A stretch of DNA of 64,000 bases. Origin: VRUE01 sp963796705. Lineage in GTDB: Bacteria > Actinomycetota > Thermoleophilia > Solirubrobacterales > 70-9. The DNA lies in NCBI GenBank assembly GCA_963796705.1, contig CAWCMK010000001.1, positions 620,001 through 684,000 of the forward strand. Reading direction: 5' to 3'. The notes below the pieces were generated by a model. That model searched no databases, was not told the origin of the DNA, and worked only from the letters and a program-made list of their open reading frames with translations. Position numbers and translations under genes: made by a program. Below, in pieces: positions 51,437 to 60,540 of the stretch (its first letter is position 1; each line of letters starts with the position of its first letter).

Positions 51437-52614
51437 CTTGCCGGCGCCGCGGTGGCCAGGAGCCGCGAGTAGAGGGAGTCGATGTCGCCCAGCAGCCGCG
51501 CCGCCCCATAGCGGGTAGCGACGTGATCGCGTGCCCGGGCGCCCATCCGCCGCCGCAGGCCGGCGTCGGCGGTGAGCAGCTCGATATGCGAGGCGAGCCC
51601 TTCGGCGTCGCCTGCCGGCGCCAGCAGGCCGCCCCCCGGGACGACGATCTCCGAGACGCCACCCACATCGGTGGCCACCGCCGGGCGCCCCGCCGCCGCC
51701 GCCTCGATCAGGGCCACCGGGGTCCCCTCGTTGTCGGACGTCAGCAACGCGGCGTCGCTACCGGCGGCGATCCACGTAAGGTCGGTCCGGTAGCCGAGGA
51801 AGTGGACCCACTCGGCGCAGCCCAGTTCGCGCGCCTGCGCTTCCAGCTCCGGCCGGATATCCCCGTCGCCGACGACCACCACCCTGGCGGGAGCACCGTT
51901 GCGACGGGCGATCGCCAGCGCCCGCAGCATCGTGTCGGCTCGCTTGATCGGCACCAGCCTGCCGGTAAAGGTGAAGAGGGCCTCGCTCGCCGCGGCTCCG
52001 ATCTCCTTTCGCAGCTCGCCGGTCGGGCTCGGGTCGACCGCTAGGAACGGCTCGAGCTCCAGCCCGAGTGGCACCACCGAGAACTTCGCGCGCGGCGCCA
52101 CGCGTAGCTCGACGAGCTCATCGACAGTCGCCTTGCTGACGCCGATCAGCCGGTCGCTGACTCGGGCCAAGGCGCGCTCGACGCCGCGAAAGAAGCCGGT
52201 CTTGGCCCGCCCGAAATAGCCCCGCAAGACGTGGCCGTGGAAAGTGTGGACGATGACCGGGCGCGGGCCCCGGGTCAGAACCGCGGCCGTGCGCCCCAGC
52301 ATCCCTGCCTTGGCGGTGTGGGTGTGCACCACCGCCGGGCGGAAGCTGCGCATCAGGCGCATCAGGGCGACCAAGGCGCGCAGGTCGTCGTAGGGGCGGA
52401 TCTCCGGTCCGAGGGAGTCGAGCCGCCGGACCCGACCGCTCCCGCCTGTGCTGTGCTCCTCCTCGCCAGGTCCTACTCGGCCGCAGACGAGAAGCGTCTC
52501 ATAGCGCTCGCGGTCGAGCCTCTCGTTGAGCAGAGCCGCCTGATGCGCCGGCCCACCGAGGTTCATCCGCGCGATAACACGCAGCACTCGTACAGGTGAT
52601 GACTGCTCCGCCAT
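51433..52614 (-). CDS. GT4-family glycosyltransferase, first gene of the minus-strand operon
   Basis: A 393-residue GT-B enzyme: VLRVIARMNLGGPAHQAALL at the start, VHTHTAKAGMLGR, TFHGHVLRGYF, FTGRLVPIKRADTML in the donor-binding half and the acidic pair in DNEGTPVALIEAAAAGRPAVATD. It transfers a sugar from a nucleotide donor in the cytosol. The open frame extends to 53010, but the part before ATG 52614 overlaps the divergent epimerase gene and is not family-like. The ATG follows a TAATAAT box by only four bases, so the mRNA may be leaderless. Confidence 0.9.
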   Translation of the reverse strand: MAEQSSPVRVLRVIARMNLGGPAHQAALLNERLDRERYETLLVCGRVGPGEEEHSTGGSGRVRRLDSLGPEIRPYDDLRALVALMRLMRSFRPAVVHTHTAKAGMLGRTAAVLTRGPRPVIVHTFHGHVLRGYFGRAKTGFFRGVERALARVSDRLIGVSKATVDELVELRVAPRAKFSVVPLGLELEPFLAVDPSPTGELRKEIGAAASEALFTFTGRLVPIKRADTMLRALAIARRNGAPARVVVVGDGDIRPELEAQARELGCAEWVHFLGYRTDLTWIAAGSDAALLTSDNEGTPVALIEAAAAGRPAVATDVGGVSEIVVPGGGLLAPAGDAEGLASHIELLTADAGLRRRMGARARDHVATRYGAARLLGDIDSLYSRLLATAAPAR

Positions 52615-52705
52615 TGGGATTATTATCGCCGTGGTCAGGGCAGAGGTATTCAGATGCGGTACATGGCAATCGCAGGTCATGCAGGCGATCGGGAGGGTGT
52701 TCGAG
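52615..52705. promoter_or_regulatory. divergent promoter region of the polysaccharide locus
   Basis: This 91-base gap separates the two divergent operons. On the minus strand GATAATAAT ends four bases before ATG 52614, the spacing of a -10 element for a leaderless transcript. Towards the plus strand, gggaggg precedes TTG 52706. No operator palindrome stands out. Confidence 0.45.
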
Positions 52706-53689
52706 TTGAGATATCTGGTGACAGGCGGTGCGGGCTTTATCGGCTCGCATCTCACCGATGCACTTCTAGCAAGAGGCGAAAATGTCCTGGTGCTCGATGA
52801 CCTCAGCACCGGCCGGCTCGAGAACCTCGAGCCGGCGCTAAAGAGCGGCTCGGTTGAGTTCGTCGAGGGCTCGATCCTCGACCAAGGATTGGTCGAGGAG
52901 TGCGTCGCGCAAACCGACTTCTGCCTGCACCTAGCCGCAGCGGTGGGAGTCGAACTGATCCTCGAGCGGCCGCTGGACTCGCTGATCCGCAACGTGCGTG
53001 GCAGCGACAACGTGATCTCCGCCGTCGCCCGCCGCGAGGGCCGGATCCTCGTCGCCTCCTCCTCAGAGGTCTACGGGAAGAACACCAGCGGCCCCCTGGC
53101 CGAGACCTCGGACCGGATCCTCGGACCGCCCTCGACGGCCCGCTGGGCCTACTCGGTCGCCAAGTCCTACGCGGAGATCCTCGCCAACGCCTACCACTAC
53201 GAGACCGGCACCCGGCCGGTCATCGTGCGCCTCTTCAACACCGTCGGGCCGCGCCAGACGGGCGCCTACGGGATGGTCCTGCCGCGCTTCGTCCAGCAGG
53301 CGCTCGACCGCGAGGTCCTGACCGTCTACGGAGACGGCTCTCAGACCCGCTGCTTCACCCACGTCGCCGACGTGGTCGAGGCGCTGCTCTTGCTCGCCGA
53401 CAGCGAGCCGGCGATCGGCCACACCTTCAACATCGGCTCGCCGCGCGAGATCTCGATCGGCGAACTCGCCGAGCGAGTCCTCGCCCGCAGCGGCTCCGAC
53501 TCGGAGATCGAATTGGTTCCCTACGACGAGGCCTACGGCGAGGGCTTCGAGGAGATCGGCCGCCGCCGCCCCGACCTCTCGTTGATCACCGAGGTCACCG
53601 GCTGGTCGCCGTCGCGCAGCATCGAGGACGTAATCGACGACGTGATCGCCGAGCGTCGGGCACCGGTCGAAGTCAGCGAAGCCGCCTGA
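52706..53689 (+). CDS. NAD-dependent nucleotide-sugar epimerase/decarboxylase (extended SDR)
   Basis: A 327-residue protein: GGAGFIGSHLTDALL binds NAD, SSSEVYGKN carries the catalytic Ser, YSVAKSYAE is the YxxxK motif, and RLFNTVGPRQTG with YGDGSQTRCFTHVAD are substrate-side signatures of UDP-glucose epimerase/UDP-glucuronate decarboxylase-type enzymes. It supplies a UDP-sugar to the glycan. TTG 52706 is chosen because gggaggg stands ahead of it and the fold begins at once; ATG 52679 would add nine residues. It starts the plus-strand operon. Confidence 0.9.
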   Translation: MRYLVTGGAGFIGSHLTDALLARGENVLVLDDLSTGRLENLEPALKSGSVEFVEGSILDQGLVEECVAQTDFCLHLAAAVGVELILERPLDSLIRNVRGSDNVISAVARREGRILVASSSEVYGKNTSGPLAETSDRILGPPSTARWAYSVAKSYAEILANAYHYETGTRPVIVRLFNTVGPRQTGAYGMVLPRFVQQALDREVLTVYGDGSQTRCFTHVADVVEALLLLADSEPAIGHTFNIGSPREISIGELAERVLARSGSDSEIELVPYDEAYGEGFEEIGRRRPDLSLITEVTGWSPSRSIEDVIDDVIAERRAPVEVSEAA

Positions 53690-53690
53690 C

Positions 53691-54708
53691 GTGGCGGACG
53701 GGCTCGGCCTTTTCCTAACCTTCGTCGCCGCCGCGGCCCTGACCGTCGCGACCGTCCCGGCGGCGATCGCGATCGCCGGCCGCACCGGCTTCCTCGACCA
53801 TCCCGCCGGCTATAAGGCCCACGCCGCTCCGACCCCGTACCTCGGCGGGCTAGCGGTCCTTGTCGCCTGGCTGGCGGCGGCCCTGGCCTTCGATGGCGGG
53901 CACGGCTACGGATCGCTGCTGGTCGGTACCGTCGGTCTCGCGGCGGTGGGGACGATCGACGATCGCCATAACCTCTCGCCTCTGCTCCGGGTCGCGCTCG
54001 AGGTCGCCGCCGCCTGGCTCCTCTGGGACGCCGGCATCCACTGGTCGGTCTTCGGCGCCGGGGCGCTCGACTTCGCGCTCTCGGCTTTCTGGGTGGTGGC
54101 GATCGTCAACGCCCTCAACCTGATGGACAATCTCGATGGCGCCGCGGCGAGCGTCGGCGGCGTCTGCTCTCTGGGCGTCGGGGTGCTCGCCCAGGTTGGC
54201 GGCGACCGGGCCCTCGCAGTGCTCGCCTTCGGCCTCGCCGCGGCGCTGCTCGGCTTCCTCCGGCACAACCTCGCGCGCCCCTCGCGGATCTTCCTCGGCG
54301 ACGGCGGCAGCATGGCGATCGGCTTCTTCCTCGCCGCCGGGCTGATGGCGGCGCCGACGGGCGGCCTCCGCGGGGGCCGCGCCGCTGCTCGTCGCCGCGG
54401 TCCTCGTCGGGCTGCCGGTCTTCGACACGACCCTGGTCGTCTTCTCTCGCCGCCGCCGTGGAGCGCCGCTCCTCTCCGGCGCCACCGACCACACCACCCA
54501 CCGCCTGGGGGCCCTCCTCAAGACCCCGCGCGCGGTGGCCGCGGCCCTGGCGCTCGCCCAGGCGCTGCTCTGCGGCCTGGCGATCGAGGCGAGCCGGCTC
54601 GGCGACAGCGCCGCGATCGCCCTCGCCTGCGTCTGCCTGGTCGCGATGGCGGTGACGATCGCGGTGATCGAGGGGACACGATGGGTGCCCGCCTCCGGAA
54701 AGTCCTGA
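53691..54708 (+). CDS. WecA/MraY-type phosphoglycosyl transferase, frameshifted
   Basis: It starts the lipid-linked glycan by moving a sugar-1-phosphate to polyprenyl phosphate. From GTG 53691 come PAGYKAHAAPTPYLGGLAV, the Asp pair in GTIDDRHN, NLMDNLDG and FLGDGGSMAIGFFLAAG. The frame then derails at a G5 run (54372-54376). Removing one G restores APLLVAAVLVGLPVFDTTLVVF, the conserved DHTTHRLG and two last helices, ending at TGA 54708. Uncorrected, the frame runs into the next gene and simulates a 1004-residue fusion. It overlaps the next gene's start by 28 bases. The frameshift may be an assembly error. Confidence 0.82.
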
Positions 54709-56705
54709 GCGGCGGGCGCGAGGCCGCGCCGCCGCTGCCGGCATGGGTGCGGCGCGGCCTCCTCGTCCTGCTGGGGGCGGCCTGCGGGATCAGCCCGGCG
54801 TTCTTCGGCTACTTCGGCATGTCGGTCTGGGGGCCCATCGCGATCGGCCTCGCGGCCCTCGCCCTCGCCCTGCTGGTCGCCCGTCCGGTCCTGCCGACCG
54901 GCCTCGCCGCCGTGGCAATTGCCGCCCTGGCGCTGTTCGCGCTCTGGTCCCTGCTCTCGATCGGCTGGGCCGAGTCGGCGGACCGGGCCCTGACCGAAGG
55001 CGATCGCTGGATCCTCTACGCGCTCTACCTGCTGGTCGTGGTGCTGCTCCTCGAGGACCGTCGTGACGGCGCGGCCTTCGTCGCGGCGGTCGGCGCGGGG
55101 GTCCTCTGCATCGCTGGCTACGACCTAACGAAGATGCTCGGTGGTGAGGGGCGCTCGCTTTTCGGCGGCTCGCGCCTGCTGGAACCCCTGGGCTACATCA
55201 ACGGCATGGGCGGCTTCTTCCTGCTCGGCTTCTGGCCCCTTGTCGCGGTCGCCGAACGCGCCCGCCAGGCCGCCGTCGCCGGTTTGGCGGCGGGCGGCGC
55301 GACGCTGCTCGTGGCGCTCGTCCTGCTGACCGACTCACGAGGCACCGCCTTCGCCTTTGCCGCCTCGGCGCTGCTGGTCCTGGTGCTGATGCCCGGCCGC
55401 AGCCGCCGGGCGTGGTTGCTGCTCGTCGTCCTCGCCGGGCTGGCGGTCGCCTGGGGGCCGCTGAGCGACGTCACGGCGGTGCTGCCGCACGGGACCTTCG
55501 CACCTGCGGCCTCGACGATCGAACGGGCGGCCCGCTGGAGCCTGGCGATCGCCGTTGCGGTGGGAGCTCTCTGGAGCCTCGCGACGGCTGCCGTGGCCGC
55601 CGCCCGCCGGGGCCGGCCCTCGCGGCTCGTCGACAATCTGCCGCGGATCTCGGCCGCGGCGCTCTGGGCGCTCGTCGCAGTCGCCCTGGTCGCCGCCGCC
55701 GTCTCCGTCAAGGACCCGGGCGGGAGGATCTCCGAACAGTACGAATCGTTCACCAAGCTCGAGAAGGTCGAAAGCGGGGTGCGCTTCACCTCTGGCGGCG
55801 GCAACCGCTACGACTACTGGCGGATCGCCTGGCACCAATTCACCGATCACCCACTGGACGGGGTCGGCGCCGGCAATTTCGACCGCACCTACTTCCTCGA
55901 ACGCCGCACCGACGAGGATGTGCGCCAGGCCCACAGCATCGAGCTGCAGACCCTGGGAGAGACGGGCCTGATCGGGGGCCTGATCCTGCTCGCCTTTTTC
56001 GTTGCGGCCTTCGCCGGCCTGTGGCGCCGTTCGCGCGAAGCGCGCCGGGGCCGGCGCGGTGCCGCTCCCGGGCTGACGATCGCCGCAACCGGGATGTTCG
56101 TCGTCTGGCTGGCTCAGACGAGCGTCGACTGGTTGCACTTAATACCTGGGCTGACCGGGGCCGCCCTGGGCGCCGGCGCGATCCTCCTTCTGCCGGCGGA
56201 AACCGACGGGGAGGCGAGGCGCTTTCGTCCGCTGCCCCTACTCGGCATTGCCCTCGCCATCCCCCTCGCCGCCGCCGCGATCGTCCTGATCGGCCGGCCA
56301 ACCCTCGCTGAGCACCTGCGCAGCGAAGCGCAGAGTCAGATCGAGACGGAGCCGCGCCGCGCCGTTGCCACAGCGGTCGAATCGCTCTCACTGAACCCCG
56401 AATCGGTGCAGGGGTACTACCTCAAGGCCGCAGCTCTGGCCAAGCTGGGGCTGTACCGGCCGGCTCGGACCACGCTGCTCGAAGCGATCAGGCGGGAGCC
56501 CCACAACTACGTTAGTTGGGCACTGCTCGGCGACCTTGCCACTCGACGCGGGGCGATCGGCGATGCGATCGTGGCCTACCGCCATGCCTCGCTGCTCAAC
56601 CCACGCGATCGTGAGCTGAGCCTTCTCGGCTCCCAGCGGCGCCAGGTCCAACGTCTGCACCGAAACCCTAGCTCGGTCGCCGCCCTACCCGAAGCCGGTG
56701 GTTGA
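54681..56705 (+). CDS. O-antigen ligase/Wzy-like membrane protein with C-terminal TPRs
   Basis: About 674 residues from ATG 54681. Around 12 helices carry the family's LLTDSRGTAFAFAASALLV segment. The extracytoplasmic loop has NRYDYWRIAWHQFTDHPLDG, VGAGNFDRTYF and AHSIELQTLGETGLIGG (the H-x-E motif region of Wzy_C proteins). After the last helix, residues ~570-660 form two to three TPR-like helical pairs (NPESVQGYYLKAAALAKLGL, WALLGDLATRRGAIGDAIVAY). It is a second polymerase/ligase for the locus. The apparent fusion with the upstream transferase is explained by the frameshift at 54372. Confidence 0.85.
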   Translation: MGARLRKVLSGGREAAPPLPAWVRRGLLVLLGAACGISPAFFGYFGMSVWGPIAIGLAALALALLVARPVLPTGLAAVAIAALALFALWSLLSIGWAESADRALTEGDRWILYALYLLVVVLLLEDRRDGAAFVAAVGAGVLCIAGYDLTKMLGGEGRSLFGGSRLLEPLGYINGMGGFFLLGFWPLVAVAERARQAAVAGLAAGGATLLVALVLLTDSRGTAFAFAASALLVLVLMPGRSRRAWLLLVVLAGLAVAWGPLSDVTAVLPHGTFAPAASTIERAARWSLAIAVAVGALWSLATAAVAAARRGRPSRLVDNLPRISAAALWALVAVALVAAAVSVKDPGGRISEQYESFTKLEKVESGVRFTSGGGNRYDYWRIAWHQFTDHPLDGVGAGNFDRTYFLERRTDEDVRQAHSIELQTLGETGLIGGLILLAFFVAAFAGLWRRSREARRGRRGAAPGLTIAATGMFVVWLAQTSVDWLHLIPGLTGAALGAGAILLLPAETDGEARRFRPLPLLGIALAIPLAAAAIVLIGRPTLAEHLRSEAQSQIETEPRRAVATAVESLSLNPESVQGYYLKAAALAKLGLYRPARTTLLEAIRREPHNYVSWALLGDLATRRGAIGDAIVAYRHASLLNPRDRELSLLGSQRRQVQRLHRNPSSVAALPEAGG

Positions 56706-57073
56706 TCGGCACAGCCCGGCGTTCGAGCCAGCACTGCGATGGTTGGCTGGAAGGCCACAGTAGCCAGTGGGCGCTGGTCAAGCCGTGGGCTAGCCCGAAC
56801 CGCTCGGCGGCTCGATTCCCAGCTGCCGGCAAATCGCCGGGGCCAAGCGATCGTCGACGCGGCACGGAGAGCCTTTGCCGGTGGCGGGGATCCAACGGCT
56901 CTGATTGGCGGTCCGGTGGGTGGTCGGGCTCGAGGACGGCTTCGATGCGCCGGGCGCGGCGGTCGATAAGGGCGGCGTAGGCCTCGATCGGCTCGGCGGC
57001 CTCCGCCCCACCCAAGCCGGCGAGGTAGGGCACGGAATCGCCGGCGGTGTCGAAACGGAGGTCACCGCAGGCG
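56706..57073. other. gene-poor junction between polysaccharide locus and mobile element
   Basis: 368 bases without a convincing gene. A minus-strand frame (57033-56668, AYAALIDRRARRIEAVLEP) could be the remains of an integrase-adjacent gene, but no family is recognised. The left attachment site of the element is expected here or in the integrase 3-prime end; no tRNA fragment was found. Confidence 0.4.
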
Positions 57074-58278
57074 CTAGCCGATCACCGCGCTGATCGCGTC
57101 GTGGCTGCGCTGCAGCGGGTGGGTGTAGACGGAGATCATCGTCTCACGGTGTGGCCGGCGACGAGGGCGAGGTCGGCGTCGTCGATGCCGGCGGCGCGCA
57201 GGTGGGTGACGTAGGAGTGGCGGAACTCGTGGGGGGTCGGGTCAAGGCCGGTGGCGAGCTGGGCCGGAACCCAGACGTCGCGGTAGAAGTTGCGCTCGCG
57301 CCAGAGCCGGCCGGTCGGGGTCGGGAAGAGCAGCTCGGTGTCGATCCTAGTTGGGGTCGATTCGATCAGCGCCGCGAGGCTCGGTGGAACCGGGACGGTG
57401 CGCTCGTGGTTCTTCTGATCGCTGGATTCGACCAGCTCGCCTTCGTGGGCGGAGAAGCGGAAGCTGAGCTGGGTGCCGTCGAAGTCGGCGCGGTGCAGGG
57501 CGAGAAGCTCGCCGAGTCGCAGACCGGTCAGGCCCGGGGTGAGGAGCAGAGCCTCGTAGTCGTGGGCGGAATAGAAGCGGGGCTTGTCGCGGGCGCGGCG
57601 GCCCTTGGTGCGCGGGGCGGGCGGGCGCTCTGTCTGTGCCCTGAGCTCGGGTCTGCCACCACTGGCGAACTCGCGCATCTGCTCGAAGCTCCAGATCCGA
57701 GGCTTGCGGGGGAGCTTCCTGATGCGCGGGTCGCTGCGGCGCAGGCGCAGGCCGCCGAAGGCGTTCACCTCGGCGACGTCGTCGCCGATCGCATCCTCGG
57801 CCATCGCCGAAAGGGCGCTGAGGATGCCGCGCACGCCTTGGGCGGCGCGGCCTTGCACGCGCAGCATGTGGTCAACCAGCACCAGGACCTGGCGGCGGCG
57901 CAGCTCGTCGAATTGCCAGTCGCGCAGTGGCCGGCCTTCGATCTCGACGTCGAGCACGTAACCAACCCGGTCACGGTTGGTCTTGTTGGTGCGCTCGGAG
58001 CGCGGATGGCGGTCAAGCCAGTCGGCGAAGTAATCACCGATCCGCTCCGGCTGAGTGAGGCCGCTGGAATGCAGTTGTTCCAGCGCCTCGTCGATCGCCG
58101 CCTGGGCATCTCCCTTGCGCTCAAAGGTCGAGCGGCCGCCATTCCAACGCGGTTTCGCATACTGCCGAACACCGTTGAGATCGCGGTAGCGGGCAATCCA
58201 AACGACGCGACCGTCAGGGTAGGTGCGGCGGTAGGGGGCCTCGCGCGGTGGGCGCCCAACAGCGCGGCGGCGACTCAT
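57074..58278 (-). CDS. int: tyrosine recombinase/integrase, frameshifted near the catalytic Tyr
   Basis: About 400 residues when restored. The N-terminal part has an Arm-type DNA-binding start (RRTYPDGRVVWIARYRDLNG) and a SAM-like core-binding domain. Catalytic residues include Arg in GLTGLRLGELLAL, the HxxR in PHEFRHSYVTHL and His in ALVAGHTV. In the sequence the frame stops at 57136. One base is missing near 57144-57145 (GTG-GAG-ACG expected), and correcting it gives ETMISVYTHPLQRSHDAISAVIG with the nucleophile Tyr, ending at TAG 57074. It integrates and excises the element. It overlaps the excisionase gene by 4 bases. Confidence 0.85.
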
Positions 58279-58487
58279 GCCGCCACCTCGCGGCGGTCCC
58301 GAAATTGGGCAACGAAGGAGTCCACCTCAGCCGGATCGAAGCGGCGACAGCCGTCGAGCTTGTAGGAGGGGAGGCGGCCTTCGGCGACCCATTTACGGAT
58401 CATGCGATCGGAGACCTGCAGGTAGGAGGCCAGCGAGTCGGGGGTGAACCAGGCGGTTCGCTCGGTGGTGATTGAGAGCTCAGTCAT
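58275..58487 (-). CDS. xis: excisionase-like helix-turn-helix protein
   Basis: A 70-residue MerR-type winged helix protein: WFTPDSLASYLQVSDRMIRKW is the helix-turn-helix and GRLPSYKLDGCRRFDPAEVDSFV the wing plus final helix, as in the HTH_17 excisionase group. It is expected to bend DNA at the att site and steer the integrase towards excision. It lies directly upstream of the integrase with a 4-base overlap, the usual module. Confidence 0.85.
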   Translation of the reverse strand: MTELSITTERTAWFTPDSLASYLQVSDRMIRKWVAEGRLPSYKLDGCRRFDPAEVDSFVAQFRDRREVAA

Positions 58488-58593
58488 CGTGCCGTCTCAT
58501 AAAGACGAGTTGGAGAGCGATTTCGATCCCCTCTTTGCGGAATTGCCACGGCCGTCGAGGAAAAGCTGAGCACTCGAAGCCGATCTGCCTCTC

Positions 58594-59247
58594 TCAGCGG
58601 CCACGATTCGCCTCCGACAAGGGTAGGCCACGAAGCACGAGACTTGGCCAGTGGTTCTTCGACGAGAGCCGCCTGAGAGCCGCCAGGGGAGTGGGATTGG
58701 CGAATGCGACGACGGCGTCGTAGCAGCGCATGTGGGTCTCGAGGATCTCATTGAGCAGATCTGGCGGCTTGGGGCGCAGCTGCACGAGGATCGCGTGGCG
58801 CTCACCGCCGATCTCGACGACGGCGTTGGGCCGGTGACCGGTCCGGCCCTGTTGGCGAAAGACGGTCCGGCCGCAGACCCAGCGCGCCTCAGGTGCGCGG
58901 GCGGTGATCCGGAGGCGGACCTCGTTGACCGCCCTGGCCCGAGCCATGGCGCCGACTCGGGGCGGCAGCGCTCGGAAGCCCGTGCCGGAGAGTCGCGCGC
59001 CGCGCGGCGTCAGCCAGAGCCAGTGCGGCTCATCGTGCAGAAAGCGGCCGTAGTCGGCGTAGCCGACCTTGGTCAGATGCTTGGCGACCCTCGCCGCCTG
59101 GGCGGTGTCGGCGCCGAGGAAGCGAGCGAGCTGGTCGAAGGGGATCGAGCCCTGTTCGGCGAGGAGTTGCAGCAGCTCTGACTCCCAGGGCTCGGGGGGG
59201 CGGCGACCGGCGTTGGGTGAACTCGGCCGGCTGGCTGGTCGGGGCAT
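58594..59247 (-). CDS. replication-relaxation family protein (copy 1)
   Basis: A 217-residue protein. The N-terminal winged helix reads ELLQLLAEQGSIPFDQLARFLG...VAKHLTKVGYADYGRFLHDEPHWLWLTPRGARL. The second half is nuclease-like beta/alpha (RARAVNEVRLRI, NAVVEIGGERHAILVQLRPK). These are marks of the Replic_Relax family found on actinobacterial conjugative elements, thought to act in plasmid or ICE replication. It sits 3 bases after the TraG-like gene. A related gene (60534) lies on the other side of that ATPase. Confidence 0.8.
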   Translation of the reverse strand: MPRPASRPSSPNAGRRPPEPWESELLQLLAEQGSIPFDQLARFLGADTAQAARVAKHLTKVGYADYGRFLHDEPHWLWLTPRGARLSGTGFRALPPRVGAMARARAVNEVRLRITARAPEARWVCGRTVFRQQGRTGHRPNAVVEIGGERHAILVQLRPKPPDLLNEILETHMRCYDAVVAFANPTPLAALRRLSSKNHWPSLVLRGLPLSEANRGR

Positions 59248-59250
59248 CGC

Positions 59251-60540
59251 TCAGTCCTCCTCGCCGAGGTAGGCGACGTGCTTGGGCAAGGCTGCCGCTG
59301 CCCGCTGCAAGGCTCGATCGAGGCTCTGTGGCTCGGGAAGTCCCAGCCGCTGCGGGCACGGCGCGGGCTCGATGGCGACCTTCGCCGCGCGTCCGCGTCT
59401 GATCACCCAGGCGGAGCCGATCGGTAGGCCGCGGATCTCGTCGGGGTCGACCTTGAGGCGAGGCTCGTGGCGGGCATGGCCCTGTCGCAAGTAGATCCCG
59501 TCTTCATAGCGGTGGGTCAGCTCGATCACCCGCTTGCTCCCACCCAGGGCCGAGATCTCCTCGGGCTGGTTGACGGCGTGGACGATCAGCGTCTCGACCG
59601 AGCCGAGGATGCGGTCTCGCTGGGTGCGCGGCCCCATCCCGGGGGTGTTCTGTGGGACGAGAACCATGCCGGCGTTGAAGCCGCGGGCCTGCTCGACCTT
59701 GATCGCCACATCTGAGGCGCCAGCGATCGCCGCGAACTCGTCAACGAAGAGCAGACAGAAGCGCTCCCGCGGCTTGCGCTGGCTGAAGTAGTGGGCGAAG
59801 TCTGCAAAGAGGATGCGGGCGGCGCTGGCGGCGTCCTCGCCCAGCGCCACCGAGTCGAGCAGGAAGTAGGCGGCCTCGGCGTCCTCCCAGGACCACTCGC
59901 CATCGAGGGCGCGGCCGAGCTGGCCGAAGAAGGCCTGGTAGCGCAGCCGCACCTGTCTCACCTTGTCGCGCGGCAGGGAGAGCACAGCCCTGGAGGGCCC
60001 GTGAGCGTCGAGGAGCAGCTCGCAGTCGAGGCGAGCCAGGAGCTCCTCGCTGCAGCGCGGCGGGCCCTCGGGATGGTTGCAGGCGAGCTGCAGGGCGGTC
60101 TTGGCGACGTCTCGGTAGTAGGCCGCCGGTCCCTCGGTGGCGAACTGGATCACCTCCAGTAGGCGGTTTGCGATCCCCCGCCAGTCGCCACGCCAGGCGT
60201 CGAAGGGCTGGTTGGGGAAGACTCGGACACGACGACCCGAAGCGGCCATCAGGGCACTGAAGCGCTCGGCGGAGCGGCGGTCGCCCTTGGCGTCGAGATA
60301 GAAGACCTGAGCGTCGCTCTTGGCCGCCAGCTCGTGCGCGATCCGCATCGAGGTCTCCGTCTTGCCCGAGCCGCTGGCGCCGAGGATCACCGCGTGACGA
60401 CCCATGTCGGCGAACGGCCAGATGAGGCGCCCGCCCGGGCTCAGCGGCAGGGCGCGCTCGCCGGCGAGGCGGCGGCCCAACTCCGCTCCGTCGATCGACG
60501 GCGCGGCGGGAGCGGCGCGGCGGTTGCGGCGCCTCAGCAC
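59251..60540 (-). CDS. TraG/VirD4-like ATPase (type IV coupling protein-like)
   Basis: A 429-residue P-loop ATPase. Walker A is GASGSGKT (54-61), Walker B is FCLLFVDEFAAIAG, and the sensor-like part reads VLVPQNTPGMGPRTQRDRILG...ETLIVHAVNQPEEISALGG. This is the domain order of TraG/VirD4/TraD coupling proteins, which bring DNA to the conjugation pore. There is no N-terminal transmembrane pair, so this is a soluble version, shorter than VirD4. It overlaps the upstream replication-relaxation gene by 7 bases and is followed after 3 bases by the other. Confidence 0.85.
   Translation of the reverse strand: MLRRRNRRAAPAAPSIDGAELGRRLAGERALPLSPGGRLIWPFADMGRHAVILGASGSGKTETSMRIAHELAAKSDAQVFYLDAKGDRRSAERFSALMAASGRRVRVFPNQPFDAWRGDWRGIANRLLEVIQFATEGPAAYYRDVAKTALQLACNHPEGPPRCSEELLARLDCELLLDAHGPSRAVLSLPRDKVRQVRLRYQAFFGQLGRALDGEWSWEDAEAAYFLLDSVALGEDAASAARILFADFAHYFSQRKPRERFCLLFVDEFAAIAGASDVAIKVEQARGFNAGMVLVPQNTPGMGPRTQRDRILGSVETLIVHAVNQPEEISALGGSKRVIELTHRYEDGIYLRQGHARHEPRLKVDPDEIRGLPIGSAWVIRRGRAAKVAIEPAPCPQRLGLPEPQSLDRALQRAAAALPKHVAYLGEED

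Noticed and set aside
56668..57033. 121-codon minus-strand frame beside the integrase
   Set aside because: It overlaps the end of the Wzy-TPR gene and has no recognisable family; kept only as a comment on the gap.
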